Shown: piece by piece, positions 45,727-53,639 of the stretch | How the letters are laid out: every line of letters begins with the position of its first letter | Numbering within the stretch: the first letter of the stretch is position 1 | Source: Massilia antarctica | GTDB lineage: Bacteria; Pseudomonadota; Gammaproteobacteria; Burkholderiales; Burkholderiaceae_D | Assembly: GCF_015689335.1 (NCBI RefSeq) | Contig: NZ_CP065053.1 | Location: 2,294,001 to 2,358,000 of the forward strand | DNA length: 64,000 nucleotides | Reading direction: 5' to 3' | Notes under the pieces: generated by a model | Databases searched by the model: none | The model's input: only the letters and a program-made list of their open reading frames with translations | What the model was told of the DNA's origin: nothing | Translations under genes and position numbers: made by a program

Positions 45727-48078
45727 TCAGAACAGTTCGTTCTTGACCGCATCCTTGACCTTTTCCTCGGCCGGCGTGCCGCGCGCGCCGATGTCGAGGC
45801 TCTGCACTCCGGTGCCGGGCGGATTCTCGACATAGTAATAGTCGTCGCCCGCCATCACCAGTCCCTCGGGTACCACCCGCTCCTCGTTCGGCACGCCCTT
45901 GAGCGCCTTTTGCATGTAGCCGATCCAGATCGGCAGGGCCAGCCCGCCGCCGGTTTCCTTGTTGCCCAGGTTCTTGGGCTGGTCGTAGCCGATCCACGCG
46001 ATGCCCACCAGTTTCGGCGTGTAGCCGGCGAACCAGGCATCGATCGAATCGTTGGTGGTGCCGGTCTTGCCGGAAATGTCAGTGCGCTTGAGCGCCAGCG
46101 CCTTGGTGGCCGTGCCGAAGCGCACCACATCCTTGAGCATGCTGTCGACCAGGAAGGCGTTGCGCGCATCGATCACCCGGTTCGCTTCATCGCCCGACTT
46201 GTCCGGTGTCGCCTGCGAGAGTACCTTGCCGCTGCTGTCGGTCACCTTCGAGATCAGGTAGGGACTGACGCGAAACCCGCCGTTGGCGAACACGGCATAG
46301 GCGCCGGCCAGCTGCAGCGGCGTGGTCGAGCCGGCGCCCAGCGCCAGGGTCAGGTAGGGCGGGTTCTTTTCGGCCTCGAAGCCGAAACGGGTCGTGTATT
46401 CCTGGCCGTACTTGGCGCCGATCTTGTTGAGGATGCGGATCGAAATCATGTTCTTCGATTTGGTCAGCCCGCGCCGCATGGTCATCGGCCCTTCGTACTT
46501 ATTGTCGTAGTTCTTCGGTTCCCACGGCTGGCCGCCGGTCTGGCCGGCGTCGAACGAGATCGGGGCGTCGTTGATGATGGTGGCCGGCGACAGGCCGCGC
46601 TCGAGCGAAGCCGAGTAGATGAACGGCTTGAACGAGGAACCGGGCTGGCGCCAGGCTTGCGTGACGTGGTTGAACTTGTTGCGGTTGTAGTCGAAGCCGC
46701 CCACCAGTGCGCGGATCGCGCCGTCGGTCGCGTCGGCCGCGACGAAGGCCGATTCGACTTCCGGCATCTGCGTCACCGACCAGGCCGTTCCACCATCCTG
46801 GCTGATGCGGATCACCGCGCCGCGCTTGACCCGGCGGTTGGCCGCGGCCTTGGTGGATAACCAGTTCTGGGCGAACGCCAGGCCGGGACCGCTGATCTTG
46901 ACTTCCTCGCCCGAGGCCGTCACCGCCGTGATGCCGGTCGGCGTCGCCTGCAGCACCATGGCGGCGATGATGTCGTCGCTGTCGGGGTGCTCGGCCAGTT
47001 CGTTTTCGATCGCTTCGTCGGCTTCTTCCTTGGTCTTGGGAATCTCGATATAGGCTTCCGGGCCGCGGTAAGGGTGGCGCCGCTCGTATTCCATCACGCC
47101 GCGGCGCAGGGCCAGGTAGGCCGCATCCTGGTCGGCCTTGGTGATGGTGGTAAACACGTTCAGGCCGCGCGTATAGGTTTCTTCCTTGAATTGCTCGTAC
47201 ACCAGCTGGCGCGCCATTTCGGCCACGTACTCGGCGTGCACGCCGAATTCGCTGCTGTCGGTCTTGATGCGCAAGGTCTCGGCCTTGGCCGCCTCGAACT
47301 GGGGCGTGGTGAGGTAGCCCAAGGTGTGCATGCGCTGCAGGATGTATTGCTGGCGCGTGCGCGCGCGCTTGGGATTGACCACCGGATTGTAGGCCGACGG
47401 TGCCTTGGGCAGGCCGGCCAGCATGGCCGCTTCGGCCACGGTGATGTCTTTCAGGTTCTTGCCGAAGTAGATCTGGGCCGCCGAGGCGAAGCCGTAGGCG
47501 CGCTGGCCCAGGTAGATCTGGTTCATGTAGACCTCGAGGATCTGGTCCTTGGTCAGGTTTTGCTCGATCTTCCAGGCCAGCAGCACTTCATAGGCCTTGC
47601 GCTTGAGCGTCTGCTCGCTCGACAGGAAGAAGTTGCGCGCCACCTGCTGGGTGATGGTCGAGGCGCCCTGCTTGGCGCCGCCGGTGGCATTGTGCACGGC
47701 CGCGCGCAGGATGCCGGTGTAGTCGACCCCGCCGTGCTGGTAGAAACGGTCATCTTCGATCGCCAGCACCGCCTTCTTCATGACCTCCGGAATATCCTTG
47801 ATGTGGACCAGGTTGCGCCGCTCTTCGCCGAACTCGCCGATCAGCACATTGTCGGCCGAAAAAATCCGCAAGGGCATCTTGGGACGGTAGTCGGTCAGGG
47901 TGTCGAGCGGGGGCAGATTCGGGTAGGCCATGGCCAGCGCGAACACCACGATCAGCAAGCCAATCAGGGCCGTGCCGGTCAGGCCACCGAGGACAATTAA
48001 CAACAGTCGCTTGGGCGAGCGCGCACGGGCGGGGCGCGATGGGGAAGTGGTGCTGACGTCCGGCTTGGAAGAGCTCAT
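45727..48078 (-). CDS. mrcA: Penicillin-binding protein 1A
   Basis: 783 residues from ATG 48078; the frame is open to 48222 but the upstream part has no protein character. One transmembrane anchor (LLLIVLGGLTGTALIGLLIVVFALAM), a GT51 glycosyltransferase domain (AIEDDRFYQHGGVDYTGILRA with the catalytic Glu, then GASTITQQVARNFFLS), and a transpeptidase domain with SSFK (PGSSFKPFIYSASLERG), SKN (TKSKNMISIRIL) and KTGTTN. It polymerises and cross-links peptidoglycan. Divergent from pilMNOPQ, as in most beta- and gammaproteobacteria. Confidence 0.96.
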   Translation of the reverse strand: MSSSKPDVSTTSPSRPARARSPKRLLLIVLGGLTGTALIGLLIVVFALAMAYPNLPPLDTLTDYRPKMPLRIFSADNVLIGEFGEERRNLVHIKDIPEVMKKAVLAIEDDRFYQHGGVDYTGILRAAVHNATGGAKQGASTITQQVARNFFLSSEQTLKRKAYEVLLAWKIEQNLTKDQILEVYMNQIYLGQRAYGFASAAQIYFGKNLKDITVAEAAMLAGLPKAPSAYNPVVNPKRARTRQQYILQRMHTLGYLTTPQFEAAKAETLRIKTDSSEFGVHAEYVAEMARQLVYEQFKEETYTRGLNVFTTITKADQDAAYLALRRGVMEYERRHPYRGPEAYIEIPKTKEEADEAIENELAEHPDSDDIIAAMVLQATPTGITAVTASGEEVKISGPGLAFAQNWLSTKAAANRRVKRGAVIRISQDGGTAWSVTQMPEVESAFVAADATDGAIRALVGGFDYNRNKFNHVTQAWRQPGSSFKPFIYSASLERGLSPATIINDAPISFDAGQTGGQPWEPKNYDNKYEGPMTMRRGLTKSKNMISIRILNKIGAKYGQEYTTRFGFEAEKNPPYLTLALGAGSTTPLQLAGAYAVFANGGFRVSPYLISKVTDSSGKVLSQATPDKSGDEANRVIDARNAFLVDSMLKDVVRFGTATKALALKRTDISGKTGTTNDSIDAWFAGYTPKLVGIAWIGYDQPKNLGNKETGGGLALPIWIGYMQKALKGVPNEERVVPEGLVMAGDDYYYVENPPGTGVQSLDIGARGTPAEEKVKDAVKNELF

Positions 48079-48431
48079 GCGGGTCGAATCTTTCGCTTTA
48101 ATTGGGTGCCCCTCATTATAATGCACCGCCACCTGCCGCGGCACATCGCCAACTACTTGCCTTTTGGAACATTTGTGCCCGCAAAACAACTCTGATGACC
48201 CACAGTTCACAGAGTGTCGCATTCCAGCCCACAGGCATAAAATTTCAAAACAGAAATACCTTTACACGAGATCACGCTTATTGCTACGATTTAATGTACT
48301 GCCTTATGTATGGATGCTAAATGGCGGTTTTGTAACAAATTCCCCGCGTCGGGCACTTTCATTTTTGGTTCTGCAAGGCCCGTTTTGCAGCGTAAGCATT
48401 GATTATAGGTAGGTAAGGGAGTACGGTCTTG
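48079..48431. other. Divergent promoter region between mrcA and pilM
   Basis: 353 bp with no gene. It is AT-richer than its surroundings and must hold promoters for both operons. A strong -10-like sequence for mrcA is annotated separately. For pilM a ribosome binding site AGGGAG lies at 48415-48420; no convincing -35/-10 pair was found for it. Confidence 0.5.
48115..48122 (-). promoter_or_regulatory. Perfect -10 palindrome upstream of mrcA
   Basis: ATTATAAT gives TATAAT on both strands. On the minus strand it lies 37 bp before the mrcA ATG, a normal promoter distance. No strong -35 is seen at 17-18 bp. Confidence 0.4.
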
Positions 48432-49505
48432 ATGGTCAATTTAGGTTCCTTGTTCGGTCAATCCAGGCCACCTCTGCTCGGTCTGGACATCAGCACGTCC
48501 GGCGTCCGGCTGGTTGAACTGGTCGTGGTCGGCAAAAACGAGCTGCGTCTCGAACGCTACGCGTCCGAACCGTTCCCGCGTGGTGCGGTCGTCGACGGAA
48601 ACATCGAAAATATCGAGCAGGTGTCGGAGGCGGTGCGCCGCGTCTGGAAGAAAAGCGGTACCCGCGTCAAGCTGGTCGCGCTCGGCATGCCGCCGGCCTC
48701 GGTGATCACGAAAAAGATCATCTTGCCTGCCGGGATGTCCGAAGACCAGCTTGAAGTGCAGGTGGAGTCCGAGGCGAGTCAGTACATTCCCTTTGCGCTC
48801 GACGAGGTCAGCCTCGACTTCGACGTGATCGGACCGGCTGCCAATTCGATCGACGACATCGACGTCATGCTGGCCGCCTCGCGCAAGGAAAAGGTCGAGG
48901 ACCGCGTGGCGATTGCCGAAGCGGCCGGCCTGACCGCAGTGGTGATGGATATCGAATCGTATGCGGCGCGCGCCGCGCTCGAGCGCGTGACGTCGCAGAT
49001 GAAGGGTTCCGAGGGCCAGATCGTGGCGCTGTTCCAGATCGGCGCCCAAGTCACCCACATTTCGGTCATGCTCAACGGCGAAACCATTTACGAGCGCGAG
49101 CAACCCTTCGGCGGCAACCAGCTGACCCAGGATATCGTGCGCTCGTACGGCTTGTCCTTCGACGAAGCCGATGCCAAGAAGAAAGCGGGCGATTTGCCCG
49201 ACAATTTCCAGGCTGACCTGCTCGCTCCCTTCCTCGAAAACGCGGCCCTCGAAGTGACCCGCGCGATCCAGTTCTTCTACACCTCGACGCCTTACACCCG
49301 GATCGATCAATTGTTCCTGGCCGGCGGCTGTGCCTTGATTCCCGGCTTGCTCGACATCGTGGCGAGCCGGACCAAAATTTCCAGCGCGGTGGTATCGCCT
49401 TTCAAAGGCATGTCGCTGGGCCCGTCCGTGCGCGAGCAGCAATTGCGTACTGAGGCGCCCGCCTACCTTGTTGCCTGCGGGCTGGCCCTGCGGAGGTTTG
49501 GCTGA
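48432..49505 (+). CDS. pilM: Type IV pilus assembly ATPase-like protein PilM
   Basis: 357 residues from ATG 48432 (a TTG at 48429 is better spaced from AGGGAG). Actin-like FtsA/PilM fold: phosphate-1 loop LGLDISTSGVRLVELV, connection GQIVALFQIGAQVTHISVM, adenosine loop FLAGGCALIPGLLDIV. It sits on the cytoplasmic face and recruits PilN. First gene of pilMNOPQ; its stop overlaps the pilN start. Confidence 0.95.
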   Translation: MVNLGSLFGQSRPPLLGLDISTSGVRLVELVVVGKNELRLERYASEPFPRGAVVDGNIENIEQVSEAVRRVWKKSGTRVKLVALGMPPASVITKKIILPAGMSEDQLEVQVESEASQYIPFALDEVSLDFDVIGPAANSIDDIDVMLAASRKEKVEDRVAIAEAAGLTAVVMDIESYAARAALERVTSQMKGSEGQIVALFQIGAQVTHISVMLNGETIYEREQPFGGNQLTQDIVRSYGLSFDEADAKKKAGDLPDNFQADLLAPFLENAALEVTRAIQFFYTSTPYTRIDQLFLAGGCALIPGLLDIVASRTKISSAVVSPFKGMSLGPSVREQQLRTEAPAYLVACGLALRRFG

Positions 49506-50164
49506 TGATCAGAATTAACTTGCTTCCCCACCGGGAAGAAAAGCGCAAGCAAAAGAAGAGTGCCTTTATCGCCCTGATGGCCTTGTCGGCCGTGCTCGGC
49601 GTGCTGGTGGTGATGGCGGTGGGCGGTTACAACGCGCGCCGTATCGCGATCCAGGAACAACGCAATGGCGTGCTGAAAGCGGCCATCGTCGAACTCGACA
49701 AGAAAATCGTCGAGATCGCGGCCTTGAAACAGGAAATCGAAGCGCTCAAGGCACGCCAGCAGGCGGTCGAAGACTTGCAGGGCGACCGCAACCAGCCGGT
49801 CTATCTGCTCGACGAGCTGGTCAGGCAGACCCCGCAGGGCGTCTACCTCAAGTCGTTCAAGCAGGATGGCCAGCGGGTCACGGTGGGCGGTTTCGCCCAG
49901 TCGCAGGAACGGGTTGCCGAATTGCTGCGCAATATCGCCGGCAATTCGCCATGGCTCGAACGTCCCGACCTGACCGAGGTACGCGCGGTGCAACTGGCGC
50001 AGAGTAAAACCGGCAAGAAAGTCGTCGAGTTTTCGCTGAACCTGTTCATCAAGCGTCAGCGCGAAAAGGATGAAGCGCTCAAGCCGGGCCAGAAACCCGC
50101 CGCTGGCGCCCCTGCTGCCGCCACCGCCCCCGGCTCACCGGTTCCCGCAAAAGCGGCCCCCTAG
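49505..50164 (+). CDS. pilN: Type IV pilus inner membrane protein PilN
   Basis: 219 residues, 1-bp overlap with pilM. The N-terminal INLLPHREEKRKQKK is the PilM-binding motif; one transmembrane helix (AFIALMALSAVLGVLVVMAVGG), a periplasmic coiled coil (about 55-95) and a small alpha/beta domain (VYLKSFKQDGQRVTVGGFAQ). It ends in an Ala/Pro-rich tail. It forms the alignment subcomplex with PilO and PilP. Confidence 0.94.
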   Translation: MIRINLLPHREEKRKQKKSAFIALMALSAVLGVLVVMAVGGYNARRIAIQEQRNGVLKAAIVELDKKIVEIAALKQEIEALKARQQAVEDLQGDRNQPVYLLDELVRQTPQGVYLKSFKQDGQRVTVGGFAQSQERVAELLRNIAGNSPWLERPDLTEVRAVQLAQSKTGKKVVEFSLNLFIKRQREKDEALKPGQKPAAGAPAAATAPGSPVPAKAAP

Positions 50165-50182
50165 CCAGATCGGATTGAAAGA

Positions 50183-50860
50183 ATGAATATAGACCTGAAA
50201 TCCATGGGTGGCTCGCTCAGCTCCCAGTTCCAGAACCTGGGCGATCGCCCGCCGGGACAATGGCCGATTGCGCCGCGTATCCTGTGCGGCATCGGCGTGG
50301 TGGCTGCGGTCGTCGCGGCCGGCTATTTTTTCTACTGGAATACCCAGTTTGAAGAGTACGACCAACTGGCCGCCAAAGAGCTGGCCCTGCAGGGCGAGTA
50401 CAAGACCAAGGTCGCCCAGGCGATCAACCTCGACGCCCTGATCGCCCAGAAGGCGCAGGTCGACCAGTATGTCGAGCGCCTGCAGAAGCAATTGCCGAGC
50501 AAGGCGGAAATGGCGGCCCTGCTGTCGGACATCAACCAGGCCGGCGTCGGCCGCGGCTTGTCGTTCGACCTGTTCAAGCCGGGCCAGGTGGTGGTGCGCG
50601 ATTACTACGCCGAACTGCCGATCGACATCAAGGTGACCGGCACGTACCACGACATTGGCGCTTTCGCCAGCGACATGGCCAACCTGCCGCGCATCGTCAC
50701 GCTCAACAATATGGCCCTGACCACCAACAAGGATGGCGGCCTGGTGCTCGAAGCGGTCGCCAAGACGTTCCGCTACCTCGATCCCGAGGAAGCGAACGCG
50801 CAACGCAAGATCAAGGCGGACCGCGACAAGAAGGCCAAAGATGGCAAAGGGGCCGCGTAA
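50183..50860 (+). CDS. pilO: Type IV pilus inner membrane protein PilO
   Basis: 225 residues. One transmembrane helix (RILCGIGVVAAVVAAGYFFYW), a coiled coil (QFEEYDQLAAKELALQGEYK ... RLQKQLPSKAEMAALLSDI) and a periplasmic ferredoxin-like domain (LPIDIKVTGTYHDIGAFASDMANL). PilO dimerises with PilN and links the inner membrane platform to PilP and PilQ. The stop is directly followed by the pilP ATG. Confidence 0.94.
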   Translation: MNIDLKSMGGSLSSQFQNLGDRPPGQWPIAPRILCGIGVVAAVVAAGYFFYWNTQFEEYDQLAAKELALQGEYKTKVAQAINLDALIAQKAQVDQYVERLQKQLPSKAEMAALLSDINQAGVGRGLSFDLFKPGQVVVRDYYAELPIDIKVTGTYHDIGAFASDMANLPRIVTLNNMALTTNKDGGLVLEAVAKTFRYLDPEEANAQRKIKADRDKKAKDGKGAA

Positions 50861-51403
50861 ATGAACACCACACGTAACAGCCTCGCGCTGCTGATCTGCG
50901 CGGGCCTGCTGGCCGGCTGCGGCGACAGCGACGTCCAGGAAGTCAATGCATGGATGGAGCAGACGAAGAAGGAAACCAAGGTCGACGTTCCGCCGCTGAC
51001 CGAACCGAAAACCTTCGTCCCGTTTGCCTACAGCACTGCCGGAGAAATCGACCCATACGACCCGAACAAGCTGCTGGCCGAACTGGCGCGCGCCGCCAAC
51101 GGGGCCAACAATCCGCTCAAGCCCGATCCGGATCGGCGCAAGGAGCCGCTCGAGGCTTTCCCGCTCGACACCATGTCAATGGTGGGCAGTATGAAATCGA
51201 AAGGCGTCACCTACGCGCTGGTGCAGATCGACAAGACCATGTACCACGTCAAGCCAGGCGACCGGGTGGGCCAGAATTTCGGCATCATCACCGCCGTCAA
51301 CGATGAAGCAATCAATATCAAGGAAACGGTCCAGGACGCCGGCGGCGAATGGATTGAACGTCCCACCAAGCTAGAGTTGCAGGAAAGTAAGGAGAAGAAA
51401 TGA
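50861..51403 (+). CDS. pilP: Type IV pilus lipoprotein PilP
   Basis: 180 residues starting on the base after the pilO stop. Lipobox LLAGCG with the lipidated Cys at about residue 20. The linker contains FVPFAYSTAGEIDPYDPNKL; the C-terminal beta-sandwich (MSMVGSMKSKGVTYALVQID ... HVKPGDRVGQNFGIITAV) is the domain that binds the PilQ N-terminus. 4-bp overlap with pilQ. Confidence 0.94.
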   Translation: MNTTRNSLALLICAGLLAGCGDSDVQEVNAWMEQTKKETKVDVPPLTEPKTFVPFAYSTAGEIDPYDPNKLLAELARAANGANNPLKPDPDRRKEPLEAFPLDTMSMVGSMKSKGVTYALVQIDKTMYHVKPGDRVGQNFGIITAVNDEAINIKETVQDAGGEWIERPTKLELQESKEKK

Positions 51404-53610
51404 TCGCACTGAGAATGAATGGCACCGCCCTCATGGGCGCGGTGATCCGCATGGGCGCATTATTGGCTCTGGCCCTTGGCGGCAATAGCGCCGTGGCGCA
51501 AGACAACGCGATCGAATCGATCACGGCCAACCAGCAGGGCTCGAACGTGGTGGTGAACGTGGCGATGAAAACCGCCCCGACCAAACTGCCGATCGGCTTT
51601 TCGATCACCAATCCGACCCGCATCGCCCTCGATTTCGGCGCCACGGTCAATGCCACCGGCAAGACGGCCCAGGACGTGAACCTGGCCGACGTGCGCGGCA
51701 TCAACGTGGTCCAGGCCGGCAGCCGCACGCGCCTCGTGCTGAACCTGAAGCGTCCGCTCAACTACGCTACCGCCATCGACGGCAAGTCGATCATCGTCAC
51801 CATCGACGGTTCCGGCGGCGTGGCGCAGGCGGTCGACAGCGTCGGCAAGCCGGTGCTCAAGGGCGCCTCTTCCTCCTCGCCCGCTGCGGCGGTGGCGGAC
51901 CAGGCCGGCAAGCGCCAGGTCTTGCGCGACCTCGACTTCCGCCGCGGCGCCAACGGCGAAGGCCGGGTCGTGGTCGACCTGCCGAACAGCCAAGTGGCTG
52001 TCGACGTGCGCCAGGTCGGCAACACGGTGGTGGTCGACTTCATGAAAACCGGCTTGCCGGAAACCCTGCGCCGTCGTCTCGACGTGACCGACTTCGGCAC
52101 CCCGGTGTCGCAGATCACGACCGTGCCCCAGGGCGACAATGTGCGCATGACGGTGGAAGCGCGCGGCCTGTGGGAACAGACCGTGTACCAGAGCGACACC
52201 CAGCTGGTCATCGACGTCAAGCCGATCAAGGAAGATCCGAACAAGCTGACCCAGGGTACCCAGGGTTACCGCGGCGAGAAAATCTCGTTCAACTTCCAGA
52301 ACGTGGAAGTGCGCGCCGCCCTGCAGGCCATCGCCGACATCTCGGGCCTGAACATCATCACCAGCGATTCGGTGAGCGGCAACCTGACCCTGCGCCTCAA
52401 AGAAGTGCCATGGGACCACGCGCTTGACGTCGTGCTGCAGGCCAAGGGCCTGGACATGCGCAAGAACGGTTCGGTGCTGTGGATTGCGCCGAAGGATGAA
52501 CTGCTGACCAAGGAAAAGCTGGAACTCGAACAGCGCGCCCAGATCGCCGATCTCGAGCCGCTCAAGTCGGAAATCTTCCAGCTCAACTACCAGAAAGCGG
52601 AAGCGTTCCGTATGATATTCGGCCTCAATGCCGACGGTACGCCAATGGCCGACAGCGAGAGCAATCGTACCCGCATCCTGTCCAAGCGCGGCAGCGCCGT
52701 GATCGAACCGCGCACCAACCAGCTGTTCATTACCGACATCGCCTCGAAACTGGAAGACTTGCGCAAACTGATCCAGAAGACCGACGTCGCTTCGCGCCAA
52801 GTGCTGATCGAAGCGCGCCTGGTCGAAGCCAGCGACGGCTTCAGCCGCAACCTCGGTGCCAAGATCGGCTTTGCCGACCTGCGCACCCTGCGCGGTGGCG
52901 ATTCCGGCTATGCCTACCGCGGCAACGAGCGCGTCGCCATCGGCGGCAACCTGGTCGGCATCGGCCAGGTCACCGGCCAGACCCCGGACACGGGCAATGG
53001 CTACACCAACACCACGATGCTGAACCTGCCTGCCGCCAATATCGGCGGCAATCCGGCCGCGTCGCTGGCCGCCAGTCTGTTTTCGGCCGCCGCCAACCGC
53101 TTCCTGAACCTGGAACTGTCGGCACTCGAAGCGGACGGCAAGGGCAAGATCATTTCCAGCCCGCGCGTGGTAACGGAAGACAAGAACGTGGCCGTGATCG
53201 AGCAGGGTGTAGAATTGCCGTACGAAAAATCGACCAGCAGCGGCGCCACCTCGATCGAGTGGAAAAAAGCCAATCTGCGCCTGGAAGTGACGCCGCAGAT
53301 CACGCCTGACGGCAACGTCGTGCTGGAAGTGAACGTCAACAAGGATTCCAAAGGCGAAGAAACCAGGGCCGGCTTTGCGATCAACACCCAGCACGTGCAA
53401 ACCAAGGTGATGGTCGAAAATGGCGGCACGGTTGTGTTGGGCGGTATTTACCAGCAATCCCAAACCAACAACGTCAACAAAGTGCCATTGCTGGGCGACC
53501 TGCCGGTCTTGGGCAATCTGTTCAAGAGCACCTCGCGCACCAATAACAAGACCGAACTGCTGGTCTTCATTACCCCGAAAATCGTCGCAGACCGTCTGTC
53601 GACGCGCTAA
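51400..53610 (+). CDS. pilQ: Type IV pilus secretin PilQ
   Basis: 736 residues with a signal peptide (GALLALALGGNSAVAQ). Two AMIN domains (about 35-115 and 150-270) for peptidoglycan binding, a secretin/TonB short N-terminal domain (EKISFNFQNVEVRAALQAIA), an N1 domain (RQVLIEARLVEASDGFSRNL) and the secretin pore with VPLLGDLPVLGNLFK and the C-terminal TELLVFITPKIV. It forms the outer membrane channel of the pilus. Last gene of the pil operon; an Ig-like lipoprotein gene follows 29 bp later. Confidence 0.96.
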   Translation: MIALRMNGTALMGAVIRMGALLALALGGNSAVAQDNAIESITANQQGSNVVVNVAMKTAPTKLPIGFSITNPTRIALDFGATVNATGKTAQDVNLADVRGINVVQAGSRTRLVLNLKRPLNYATAIDGKSIIVTIDGSGGVAQAVDSVGKPVLKGASSSSPAAAVADQAGKRQVLRDLDFRRGANGEGRVVVDLPNSQVAVDVRQVGNTVVVDFMKTGLPETLRRRLDVTDFGTPVSQITTVPQGDNVRMTVEARGLWEQTVYQSDTQLVIDVKPIKEDPNKLTQGTQGYRGEKISFNFQNVEVRAALQAIADISGLNIITSDSVSGNLTLRLKEVPWDHALDVVLQAKGLDMRKNGSVLWIAPKDELLTKEKLELEQRAQIADLEPLKSEIFQLNYQKAEAFRMIFGLNADGTPMADSESNRTRILSKRGSAVIEPRTNQLFITDIASKLEDLRKLIQKTDVASRQVLIEARLVEASDGFSRNLGAKIGFADLRTLRGGDSGYAYRGNERVAIGGNLVGIGQVTGQTPDTGNGYTNTTMLNLPAANIGGNPAASLAASLFSAAANRFLNLELSALEADGKGKIISSPRVVTEDKNVAVIEQGVELPYEKSTSSGATSIEWKKANLRLEVTPQITPDGNVVLEVNVNKDSKGEETRAGFAINTQHVQTKVMVENGGTVVLGGIYQQSQTNNVNKVPLLGDLPVLGNLFKSTSRTNNKTELLVFITPKIVADRLSTR

Positions 53611-53639
53611 CACCCGAATACATTTAATCAGGACTTAAC

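Noticed and set aside
51460..53613. 717-codon minus-strand open frame opposite pilQ
   Set aside because: Antisense shadow; pilQ has full domain structure on the plus strand.
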